Positions 11,201 to 22,312 of a stretch of DNA of 64,000 nucleotides are shown in pieces. The notes below the pieces were generated by a model, which saw only the letters and a list, made by a program, of their open reading frames with translations, searched no databases and had not been told where the DNA came from. Both the position numbers and the translations under genes were made by a program. This stretch comes from Trichopria drosophilae (lineage: Eukaryota; Arthropoda; Insecta; Hymenoptera; Diapriidae): positions 15,419,501 through 15,483,500 of the forward strand of contig CM059582.1 in the NCBI GenBank assembly GCA_030407085.1, written 5' to 3'. Numbering within the stretch: the stretch's first letter is position 1; each line of letters starts with the position of its first letter.

Positions 11201-13896
11201 TCTAAAGCTGCAGGTTTTAAGAAAAAAGAAAAGCATATATATATATATATATATATTTCTTTTCAATAAATAAAAAGTTAAAGCAGTTTCTCAAAATAAG
11301 CGACAACAAATATACATATTAAATTGTCAAAACATTTTTTTATATATACAAATTTAATTTTTCTCTTAATAACTGAAACTTCAGTACTTTAAAATTGTAA
11401 CACGGCAAATAGCGTGTTAGTGTGCGTGAGTGTACGCTAGTATGAGAGTCCGCGGAAATCGCGAAAAGCGCACGTCTGCTCCACGGGCAATTCCGAAGAA
11501 GCGACCGGTATTTAATTCTAATGCGCGAAAGCGACTTATATGTTTCAGGTGAGAGAGACAAGGAAGAAATTGGCGAACGTTGCGACGAAATGGTAGCGAT
11601 CGCGCGAAGCGCGAAAGAGAGAAAGAGAGCACGCATAAGTGCCGAATGTTAAGAAAAGATAGGTAACCTTGTACATATCCAATTTTGATTGACGGGGCAT
11701 CATGTCCTGTCATTGGTTGATCCGCGGCACGGCACTCGACCCGCCGAAAAGTCTGACTGAATCGAGCAGCAGACGTGTCCGAGCCGTCGTGGTCTCTAAT
11801 TGAAAATTATAATAAAGTCGGTCGAAGTGTGTGCGCGCGTCCCAGGATCGCCAAGTCAAAGTGTGGTTGGGAGAAACATCCCGATAAGTACAAGAAAGAC
11901 CGGAGGCTGACGCCTGATCTGTATCGAACCCGTGTAGGAGGTTACAGCCTGATTATTGTAAGTAGGCAATTATTTACTCTGCGAGATCCGTTTCGAAAGG
12001 GTTTTCCGGATTTTTGGGAAACCGTATCGAAGGAGATCGCACCGTTTTTCGAAGCGCGACGTTCGCCAAGATACCTCCGCGATAAGGAAATTATTCCGGT
12101 TCCGAAATTATTCTTTTTTGAAGTGGCCGGGAAATAACGGTCCACGCGGAATCGCGGAAATTAAATTTAGATTCCGATCGTTTCACGGATATTTCAAACT
12201 GTCCATCAAAGTATATTTTATATTTTTTTATTGTTAATAAACCTTTGTCATTTCATATAGATATCGAGTAACCTTTTTTTAAGAACCCAGCCCCTCTCCG
12301 CGGTCAATTCGAACGATTGTTCGAACTGTTCAAATATTGAGCCAGTCGGCCAAGAAGTTCGGTTCCTGAGTTTCAGCTCGGAAGTTATAACGGGTGTGGT
12401 TGCAACCGAATTCAGTTCGGTTGAATGTAACAGTTACAAAACATAAAAAAGTGTCTTTATAAAATTTACAGTTATAAAATAAATGGCCGTTATAAAATAT
12501 ATTAGGATTAAACTTTGTAATAAATATATTTAACAGCGCTCTGTGGATTTTGCACTGGTTTTGCACTTCTTCCATAAGAGCCTACGTTAAAGCTTGCACC
12601 AACTCAGTGCAAATTCTTACACAGCTCTTACGAAGAAAGTGCAAAAACAGAACAAAAGCAGTAAGTACCTATAATTGTTATAAAAGTTTAATTAATATCT
12701 TTACTTAAACCGACTGATCTTTAGAAAAAAGGAAATGTGAAATGATTGCATTTGTGTTACATTAAAATTAAAATGAATTAAAATTTTGATCATTTAATGG
12801 GCGTATATCAGAAATTTTAAATAAATTGAATTTAGGATAAATTATAAGTATAAGATGGATTAAAATTCGGATAAATTATGAAATTAAGTAGATTAATATT
12901 TTGAAGAGACGAATTTTGTAGATTGATTACAATTTTTAGCAATAAATGCTTCAACTAATTTCTATTGATATCAATTGAAGTTTGAATAAAATAAATTTTA
13001 AATCGATGAAAAATTTGTATAAATTGAAGTTTGAATCAATTCAATATTGTATAAATCTGTGGCGATATGGAAAAAAGTCTACTTTTTTTTAAAATCGAGA
13101 TGACTATATTTTTGAATGTAGAAAAGCCTAATGCTTTGGCAATTGTCATTGATTGAAAAGATCAGGTTTTTATAATAAAAAACTAAAAATCCACAGACAA
13201 TTGGATTCAGATCTTCACTGCAAACGGTTGCGTTTCTTTTCAGATCACAAAAATGCCGTAGGATTTATGATGCTGGCACACGTACTGAAGTACACAGCAA
13301 AAAGCAAACAATGCTACAACAACTGGAGACCTCAGAAACATGATGTAGTTGAGTCGTTGATGCACCATATCAAGGTAAAACACACACAACATGTATCTTT
13401 GAAAAATATTATATTTTATGGAAGTACACGTGTGCTTCATACATATTTAGACATGCAATCATAGACTTCAATGCACATCCATTTACAAGCGCGCGAGTAA
13501 TTTACCAAATGTAACATTGTATACCTGTATAATTGAAAATGTTTTGATGTGTATTTTTAGATCCATGACGACATTGACGCAGTTAAAGAAAAAGTTCAGC
13601 AGACATTAACTAGGTACAATTTAGAAGAAACGCCGTACGTAGTATGCTGTGGTCCGCTTCAGACATTGAATTGTTGCCATGTCCTAGTAGGAGAATACGC
13701 ACAAGATTTTTCCAATATACTGGACGCAGTCAATTTTGCATATCAATTATATATCACTTGAAACATGGATTATCCGGTCGCTTCTGTGCACTTGTGGTGC
13801 TTCCTGCAGAAGTACATTTATAATATGGATAAATGCAGGAGACTTGTGGCTGTAAGACAAATCACTGAATTGATAGTAGAATTAGAGAAATTATGA
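8259..13896 (+). CDS. Eight-exon accessory gene of an EnSpm/CACTA-like DNA transposon, with one in-frame TGA
   Basis: I assemble eight exons: 8259-8346, 9190-9465, 9779-9953, 10044-10264, 10363-10553, 10631-10844, 13244-13374 and 13561-13896. Every junction has GT donor and AG acceptor and all phases agree. The product is about 498 residues to a TGA at 13759-13761; coding-like sequence continues in the same frame (MDYPVASVHLWCFLQKYIY) to a stop at 13894. Recognisable parts are PSGILYNAYLNFRETARLTG (exon 4), TWPEVARKLIKLM (exon 6) and YVVCCGPLQTL (exon 8). These resemble a large family of uncharacterised proteins in fish, cnidarians and arthropods that I associate with CACTA-like elements. The convergent transposase at 14949-16863 supports this. 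The sixth intron is 2.4 kb because it carries inserted repeats. Apart from the TGA the reading frame is undamaged. No function is known to me. Confidence 0.72.
10880..11045 (+). repeat. G-rich repeat with GTCCACGTGGAC motifs
   Basis: Within an AT-rich intron, this segment has several G-runs (GGAGGGGAGGGGG and GAGGGGGAAGGGGGGGGCGGG) and repeated GTCCACG words. It resembles a widespread dispersed insect repeat containing 'CCATAAACCACGTGGACA'. The G-runs could form a quadruplex on the plus strand. Confidence 0.6.
11400..12300 (+). mobile_element. Probable solo LTR inside intron 6
   Basis: A GC-richer block begins near TGTAACACGG (about 11397) and contains a long spurious frame (11775-12137), then AATAAA at about 12235 and a T-rich tail. 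This promoter-leader-polyadenylation layout is what an LTR shows. I cannot find a partner LTR or a target-site duplication, and both borders are approximate. Confidence 0.35.
12301..13243. other. AT-rich remainder of intron 6
   Basis: No coding frame or known repeat is recognised. It ends at the acceptor TTTTCAG used by exon 7 of the accessory gene. Confidence 0.4.
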
Positions 13897-14948
13897 TACA
13901 AAGATTTGAAATGTTTTGAAACACCGCATTCTTTTTTAAACCTTTCTAGTAAGTGTACATATGAAGGCTAAATTGATGGTTATCGTTTATTGTTTATTAT
14001 CCGACAGTCAATGAAAATAGATTAATATTTTTTTTAATCAACTAAACTTTTAGCACACACGTATGGATTGTAGATGTTTGCATTCCTCATCGTTTTATTC
14101 TTCAACTTTTTTAAGATAGTGTTGGGTTTCCTGCTCAGATGACTTTGCGGAAGCTTGGAATAACAAATTTTGAGGTAATACACTGGCTTAATAATGACTG
14201 GTATACACCCTTTAACCCGTTAAGTCCCGAATGGACATTTTTTACTAGACTTTTCATCGTTGTATTTTGTGTATTTTGATTTTTTGAGTATACATTCATT
14301 ACCAGTATCCGCAATCCCCCGAGTGACGAGTTTCCCCTGATTCATTGCAATGTCCAGTTCTACTCTGTCTTCTGGAATCCGCCGTTTTGAATATTAAAAT
14401 AGTGAATTCAGATTCGTGATCAACGACCCAAAAAAAAACCCTAGTAACGAGTTACATCCGATTCGACTCACTTTTCGACTTTAAGTCCGAATCCGCCATT
14501 TTGAAATCTATACATTTCTCTTCGATTTTGTAATCAGACTACCTAAAACTGTTTTAAATTGGTGCACATTTATTTTACAATACTAAAGTTTCACCAAAAA
14601 CTTCGTATTCGTTATGAGGATATAGAAAAAAATTCTCGTCAAAACTTTAAAAATTCGTAACTTGGTAAAATGAATTAAAAAAAACGGTAAAATGCGTGTC
14701 TCTTTATTTTCGTCGACTAGTCACATACTTTACCGGCCATTAATTTCACATCATGAGTTTTAACTCTCAGCAAGATTTGAAGCAGATTCGGTCTACTATT
14801 CTTATATTACAAGGTGCGAGGATGTCATTAAATGAGACTTGCAAATTATTTTCATTTTCATTTTGATTTATTGGCGCAATAAATAGTTCAGCTAACAAAA
14901 ATAGACGTAAATACATAATTCAGCGCAATAAATAATAAAAATATAACA
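13897..14948. other. Spacer between convergent transposon genes
   Basis: This 1.05-kb stretch separates the 3' ends of the accessory gene and the transposase. Near 14,215-14,520 it holds a diverged dispersed repeat with two copies of a 'CCGCCRTTTTGAA' word and 'AACGACCC' words. No gene seen. Confidence 0.4.
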
Positions 14949-16863
14949 TCATACAATATGGCGCGTAACAATAAAAATCGTGTTGTCGAATTCACACGAT
15001 ATACAAGGTGTTCTCGTAACTAACTTGTCGTAATCGATTTTTTTCTCGTTATTTGCATCTTCAGCAACGCTGTAGGCAAAATAATGTTTATTAAATCCGA
15101 AAACATATAACGGAGTATAAATGAAAGAGATCTTATTGTCAGTATGGTAAATGTTCAAGATTCTACCAAATACTGGCATACCATCACGAGTATCGCATAT
15201 AATGATCATTCCGCTTCTATATGTGAAGTCATTTATAGTTACTGACTTTAATTTGTATTTCATTGTCGGTCTTGGAAAATGAATCGAAATTGTTGTATCT
15301 AATGTGCTTTTACCTAGTGTTATGTACATATTTTGATATTTCATGTCGTGTAAATGCATTTGGCTCAACTGATATCGGATGGCTATTGTTTTCAAGATAT
15401 TAACATTACTTGAGCTTGCCTGCGCAATCAGTTTTATTTGACGGTGTTTTGATTCGAAACGTAGTGTGGAGAGTTTTATTAACGGTCCTATTCTTTCCAT
15501 CAATCTTACGTAATGAGTTAGAAAGTGAAATTTCGGTTTCAAGTCTCCATACAGCTCTAGATATAAGTGATGATGTTCCAATATTACATTTTTTAATTCA
15601 AACAAATGGGTCTCTGTTATTTTCGGAGATGTTGTTATATGTATTATTGATCTTAATTTCTTATATAATTTCCAAGCCTTATTATCTTGTGGAACACAAT
15701 TTCCAACTAGAGTACCAAAATACCGTGTAAAAAATAACATTTTCGAAGCCGACATTTTTAATTTATTATTATTTTTTAAATAATCGATGTTGATTTGTGG
15801 TGGAATGTTAGAGGACTCAAAGTCAAAATTTACTGTCCGTAATTGGTAATTTACATAATCCAGTGTAAAAAGTTTATCGTCACAAATTAAAGTTAATAAT
15901 ACATTTGACATGACGTAATTGCACACCCCTTCGAACAAGTCGTGCATTACATCAGCCGTTTGGTTCTTTATTACGTGAAAATCATCTAATGTGTTAAAAC
16001 AACATTTCTCTTTAATGCCCGTCTCATGAAAATTTATATTTATAACATCTTCCTCGTATCTTTCTATACGCTTCGGAAGAGCGATTCATTTTCTTCGCAT
16101 AATTTATTCGCGACGTCGGCTGAAGCATAACAAATTCGGCAGTATTTAGTATTTGTAAATGATTGTGTAAAACCAAAAATACCATTTAATCCAAGATTAT
16201 CGCCGAAAGTTCAGCTGGAAATAATAGTAGTTTTCGATACAAGGGCGTATGCGTAAAGAACTTTACACACACACACACGTGTGCCGAAATATTGTTTACG
16301 TACGGCTTTTTCGTGCGTAAAGTATAATCGAGTGCGTAAAGCATACATTGGTCTTTCCATAATGAACCTTGAATAAAATTCATGAGTACACGATTTTCGT
16401 TCTCCAGAAACTGCATGTACGCCATCGTAGCTTCTAACATTCCATCTATTTCTAACAATCTGCGTAGAGAGTCTTTCATAGGTACGTGAATAACCGAGTC
16501 TTCTTTATAATTTATGGACAATTGATGGCCACTTACTGAAGCAATAGGTTTCTCTTCAAGTCTATGCGTTACGGGTTCAACGAATATACCTATTTCTTTA
16601 TATATGGTTAGCCGTTTATATTCCGTCTCATAATTTTTGAAAGGATTTCTGTACTGTTGAAATGTCTTATTAATATCTTCGGTAGCTTCTTCACTGATTG
16701 CTGCTTTCACACTTTCCTGTACCTTAGCCAACAAAAAAGGATTATATGAATTTACACAAAATTTTTTTAAGAGTTCTACAACAAATTGAATATCAGTTCT
16801 TGTTAAATTTAAATTCTGATACAGTTCATAAGTTAATTGTAATATTTCGTTGTTCAGATCCAT
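14949..16863 (-). pseudogene. EnSpm/CACTA-like transposase, broken
   Basis: The N-terminal part (from the ATG at 16863) contains NPFKNYETEYKRLTIYKEIG and a later MNFIQGSLWKDQ segment. After a repeat-like insertion at 16346-16235 the protein resumes (LGLNGIFGFTQSF, YCRICYA), then shifts frame near 16070 (RYEEDV) and reads on through MHDLFEGVCNYVM, KPKFHFLTHYV and LRFESKHRQIK to the stop at 14949. This order of motifs is that of animal EnSpm/CACTA-type transposases, which cut and paste element DNA. At least two frame changes (near 16190 and 16070) plus the insertion and loss of a middle segment make it inactive. It converges on the accessory gene at 8259-13896, so the two probably formed one element. 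Confidence 0.78.
16235..16346. repeat. Diverged TTTACGCAC-family repeat inside the transposase
   Basis: Four words of the form GCGTAAAG or its complement occur within about 110 bases, as in the fuller copies at 39.2 and 58.3 kb. It replaces a conserved stretch of the transposase and includes an (AC)n run. Confidence 0.5.
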
Positions 16864-18309
16864 CTTTTACTTCAATCTTCTAGTTTATTTCAGAGCACAA
16901 TATTTAATCCATGTACGTAATATGCAGTTACAAATATCCAGTAGTGATTATCTATTGAAAGCCTTGTAAATTAATTTACATTCAAGACATTTCCTTTCCG
17001 AGCAATATGGCTGCCTCCTTCAAATCCATATGTTAACACAAGTTTCTTTCCGACAAGATACTGGCGACACAGTTACACATTACTTCACAAGAAATATGTG
17101 TACTAGCTGAGTTGCCACAGCTGCAGGTTTACAAAAACCGACGATTTCAGATACGCACCTCCCTCCTTTGCGCACGTACTTTTTCTTGAGGATTACCAAC
17201 TTCTTTACAGTTATGGAATTATCTGAAATGCAAGTGTAAATGACGGATTAAAGTGCCATTTTATAGAGGAAAAAAGTAACATCTAAAACTGCAGTTATTT
17301 TGAACAAACCTCCAAGCAAAAAATAATTACATATACAGTAATAGAGATCCAACTAAAATACAATTTAATTAACAATCGATAGATACTCAAATTATTATTA
17401 CAAATATTAAGTATGCTTTTATCAATTTCAAAAACGTACTATTTTACTATATTCATGGAAACGCAATGAAATTATATTCAAATAAATTAGCTACATTATC
17501 AATTTTTAAGTATTAATTACTTATTTTTTTATTGTTATAATATTGCTCATTTAGTCGCAAGAAAAACTCTGTATTAATGTACTTAACAAAGCGTTAGTAA
17601 ATAATGTTTCATGAATAATTAAAATTTCAACAGTAATCACATTCCAAAACTTGAAAAAGAAATTACAATAAAAGATACATCTTTTCCAAAATACATTAAC
17701 ACGCATTCGTATAATTTCATAACGTTACTAAATTGTATACAACTAAACGTATATCACACAGACCGCAGTGTGTCTGAAACAAGTTTAAAGAGAGGGAGAA
17801 AGGTACGTCATATTTTCTTTTCGTATTTAATTCCATATTATACGACAGTCTCTGAATAATTTACCGCTATAAGTGACCCATGGGCGCTTTTTATTTGTGA
17901 TACTTTCTGTTTATTTCTATATTAACTTACTGAAATAAAAAATGGATATAATTTTAAATTAATTTATCAGATTTCAAATCTAAAAACAAGAATTTACAAA
18001 TTTTAAGCAACATTAACATTTGATACTCATGTATAATATTTAGTTTCTCATTTCAGGCAGAAAAGTGTTCAGCTAGGTACTATTTAATAACTAATAATAT
18101 TTAGTTATAGATATAGTATTACAAATTAGTGAATAAATCGATAATTATATGTAAATATGCATAGTTATTGCAATACTTACAGCGATTACTATAGATTTTG
18201 AAGTGTAAAATAAGTTGAATTTAATATTGATTTTAGTACACTAAAAAAAGCATCTTTAGGTAGATTAGTAAAATTGCTAATTTCTTCTCATTTAGTTTTT
18301 AAAATATAA
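16864..18309. other. AT-rich sequence, no gene seen
   Basis: No open frame or RNA gene is evident. If the transposon extends beyond its transposase start, its right terminus should lie in this stretch, but I cannot identify a matching terminal repeat. Confidence 0.4.
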
Positions 18310-19215
18310 TTAATTAAATTAAAAGAAACATTAGTAAATAGTGAGACCACGTGTAATGGGATTAATATATATAATTAAAGACATTAAGTTAATAACATTT
18401 TATGGCTTGAAAAAAAAAATTGTCATAAAAGTTCACTCGATACAACAAAAAATAGATTTCAACCCATTAATAAAAATTGTACTATGTACTATGTAATCCC
18501 TTTACACTATAGACAGTATGTAATAACTATTCAGATATATGAAATGGAAAACTTTGCACACATCTGAATAGTTCTGGAGCAGTTACTAGGTTTGTATAAT
18601 GAAATTAACAACCGAGACCTTCGAAGGATGTCGATCATTTAGTTGGAGTGAAATTGATAACGTAGACATTTACGTTTAAGCTGAAAGCCTGACAAGCAGT
18701 TATTACAATTATATCGGTGAGATATATGAAGAATGCTTTATATTTAATTAAAATTACAGCACCAATGACATTTCATGGCGTGAAAAAGGAATTCTCAGAA
18801 AAGTTCATTCGTTACGATAAAAATTACAGTACCAATTTCTTTCGTAATAGATAATTGGCATCCTTCGAAGGTGTCGCTAGCAAATTTCATTACGTAGAGA
18901 TACTAACTCCGCGATATCTATTTCAATGTGTGCAAAATGATCTATTTCATATATCTGAATAGTTATTATATATTATCTAGTGTGAAAAGATTATATAGTA
19001 CATAGGACAATTTTTACGAATGTGTTGAAATCTACTTTTTGTTGTGTCGAGTGAACAGTTATGACAATTTCTTTTTCAAGTCATAAAATATCAATAATTA
19101 AAAGAAACATTAGTAAATAGTAAGACCACATGTAATTGATAACATTCTGTCAATTAATAAATTAAGTTAATGACATTTTATGTCTTGAAAAAATAATTAT
19201 CATAAAAAAAAAACA
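18310..19215. repeat. Nested palindromic repeat with flanking direct copies
   Basis: 18,395-18,655 and 18,790-19,085 are imperfect reverse complements (for example CATATATCTGAATAGTTAT at 18,947 against the left arm near 18,530, and ACCTTCGAAGGAT on both sides). In addition 18,310-18,430 and 19,095-19,213 are direct copies (GAAACATTAGTAAATAG, then ACATTTTATG and TTGAAAAA). A fourth related unit sits at about 18,765-18,820. No coding capacity. It looks like a MITE or satellite-derived foldback. Confidence 0.65.
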
Positions 19216-19263
19216 TAGAAATGTATTTATATTTTTTTCAAATAATGGTGACCAGTTATTAAT

Positions 19264-22200
19264 TTACACTTTGGTAGTGGATTGAGTAGCCGTGTTTACG
19301 GCATGCCTAAACTCGTGGAGGTGCTTATCCCAATCCCTATGATCCTGTTTCACATAAGTCGCTATCATGGTTCTAAGAACCCTGTTACTCCTTTCCACTG
19401 GATTTGCTTGAGGGTGATACGGTGGCGTGGTGACATGCCGTATCCCGAACTCATCTAGGACGGCCCGGACGGTTTTATTATCAAATTCCTTACCATTATC
19501 GGTGAGAAGGAATTCTGGAGTCTCCCACCGAAACACTATTAACTCCTCTAGTGCTCTCGCTACCGCCTTTCCATCTGCTGTACGCAGTGGTTTTAATTCG
19601 ACCCAGCGGGTAAATAAATCCTGGAATACCAACAGGTATTTGTTCTGCGATTTGCTCGGCGGAAATTCCATCATGTCAGCGGCGACCACCGACCACGGTC
19701 GCTCCACGATTCGTTTACCCATCAATCCCTGTGGGCCCGACTGGGACACCTTATACCGTTGGCACTCCTCACATTGGTTGACGTAATTATACACGTCATA
19801 CCAAACGCCCTTCCAGTAATATTCCCGAATCACTCTATCGTACGTTTTCTCCATTCCAAGGTGACCGGAGGAAACCTCTCTGTGGGCTTCGTCCATCACC
19901 CTAGTCCGGTATTCTTTAGGCACAACCAACTTCCATCCTTCCTCTTCCCACTCTATCGGATCCAGTAACTCGCAACGTTGCCAACGGTATAATAAATGTC
20001 CTTCAACTCGCCAACCCTGGTACTTGGCCGGGTGTGCTACAACTTCATCTCGCAATGTTACATACGCCTCATCCTCTATACTCTCAAAGGCTGCGATACT
20101 CTCGTCATCCTGTTCCTGCATACGCGATAACGCATCCGGAACGCAGTGCCACGCCCCCTGGCGGTGCTTTATCTTACAGTTCCATTGCTGTAATTCCAGC
20201 GCCCAACGGGCTAGGCGGCCTGTGGGTTCCGGACGAGTTTGTAACCAGGTCAGAGCTTTATGGTCCGTAATTACCGTGAACTCATATCCTTCCACATACG
20301 GACGCAACTTCCTAATTGCCCATAATACCGCTAGACATTCACGTTCCGAAGTGGAGTAATTTCTTTCTGCAGGGCTTAACACCTTACTCGCAAATAATAT
20401 CGGATGTTCCCCGTCCTCATGTTCTTGGGTCAATACTGCCCCCAATGCTACCCCGCTAGCGTCGCATTGAATCGTAAAAGGCTTACTGAAATCCGGGCGA
20501 GCTAACACAGGGGCGGATATCAGCTGTTTCTTTAAAACCTGAAACGCTTCCTCTTGTTCATCTCCCCAACTCCATGGCTGCCCCTTTCGCAACAATTTTA
20601 CGAGCGGTACTTTGGTCTCCGCGTCTTTCTCTAAGAACCGAGAGTACCATCCTACCATTGCCAAAAATCGACGTAATTGTTTCACCGTTTGAGGAGCGGG
20701 ATACTCTATAATAGGTTTTAATTTCTCAACGTCTGGTCGCAACCCCTCACTATCTAACACAAAACCCAAATAGGTAACTCGCGAACACCCGAACTCACAC
20801 TTCTCCTCGTTAATTTGTAGTCCCGCCTGGACTAACTTCCGCAACAGCAACTCCAACCACCGCAAATGTTCCTCAAAATCCTCTGTCGCAATTATAATAT
20901 CATCCAGATATCCGAAAATGTGTGGTTCGAATTCTGGTCCGAACAGGGCGTCAACCAGACGTTGAAACGTCATCGGAGCATTCGTCAAACCAAACGGCAT
21001 CCGGACGAATTGCCACAGGCCCGACCCTGGAACCGCAAAAGCTTAATTAAGTATACTTCCGGCTTTCCGGATCCACTGGAATTTGGTAGTATGCCTGCTT
21101 TAGGTCGATCTTTGACAAATATCGAGCCCGTCGCAATTTGTCCAAGATCGAATCCATGTTTGGAATCGGATATGCATCTTTTCGGGTGACTGCATTCAAA
21201 TCCCGATAATCGATGCACATCCGGATCGACCCATCACTTTTCTTCACTATCACCGGCGCGCTACTCCAATCACTCGAGGATCTTTCGATAACCCCTTTCT
21301 CCGCTAACTCTCTCACCTCCTGTTGTGCTTTTTGCAACATTATGGGGGACATACGACGTGGTCGATGCTTAATCGGTGTCGCTTCCTCCACTTTGATATG
21401 ATGCTCCGTTAGAGGAGTTAGCCCGGCGGTTTTCTCACTCCCTTTCATGATACTCGCAACTAACTCGACTACCCTCTTCTCTTGATAATCATCCAACTCG
21501 CTAATTCCGGCGCACTCCGCATGAATTGTGGGTTGCCCGGTGAGTCGTTCGATAAAGGTATGCCAGGGACCCTCAAACACTCCCCACTGCCGTCGCCCTT
21601 GTCGCACATCTAAGTCAAACACGCTCGCGAAATCCATCCCTAATATGATATCTGAGGTGATCCTTTCCGTAGCTTTAAACTCAACTTGTTGGGTATTACC
21701 ATCAATCTCCATCTGCACAAGTAACACTCCCCGAAACGGACTTACTTCCCCTGACACACTTCGCATTGTCGATTTCGTCGGTTTAAGTCTATCTCTGAAT
21801 TTCTCCACTACCCGAGGACCTACAATGGAGACCATTGCCCCGCTATCATGCATCGCAACAAATGGGTACCCGCCTATTTCGATCTCGAGAAAACAACGAC
21901 TTTCTACCGCAGCTATTTCCTCCACTTCACCCCATCTCACTATCTCTCTACTCTCCAACCTATTAGTCCCCCTCCCCATCAATAACTTTACCGTTTGCTG
22001 AACTCTACCTTCATGTTGTTGGTTTTGTTCTTCCGGAGAGGGTCTCACATCATTTGAACTCGCTAGTCTCACCTCATCATTTACTTCACTCGCTATCCCC
22101 TCTTCAACTTCTACTGGCACCAACAACTCCTCGCTAACTACCCCTGTTGATCGGCCGGGGAGGACGCGGGGTTCCTGCACCCTCCGGCCCTCGCGTTTCC

Positions 22201-22312
22201 CCACTGTTGTCGCAGCGGAGCGCATGTCGGGCAGGTTTGGAACGGATTCCCTTCTGTCCCGCATACCTGACACCGCTCCACCGTAGGGAAAGGACCTGAC
22301 GCCCCCCTCCAC
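19264..22312 (-). pseudogene. pol: Gypsy pol: protease, reverse transcriptase, RNase H, truncated integrase
   Basis: The first frame (22,312-21,047) holds an aspartic protease (VAMHDSGAMVSIVG) and the RT fingers and palm start (MCIDYRDLNAVTRKDAYPIP). The second frame (from 21,042 on, in-frame ATG at 21,000) continues with RT (MPFGLTNAP, GYLDDII), RNase H (CDASGVALGAVLTQE, ITDHKALTWL, DALSRM), the integrase HHCC zinc domain (HREVSSGHLG, CEECQRYK) and the catalytic core with its D, D and E visible in VAADMMEF, LLTDNGKEF and NPVERSNR. Seven extra bases at 21,043-21,049 (TAATTAA) break the frame between two RT motifs. The integrase lacks its C-terminus because the element is truncated at 19,264. 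Pol overlaps gag by about 170 bases in the -1 frame. Confidence 0.9.

Noticed and set aside
11340..12145. Several frames of 98-120 codons around 11.4-12.1 kb
   Set aside because: They overlap on both strands in a GC-rich LTR-like block and show no protein family features.
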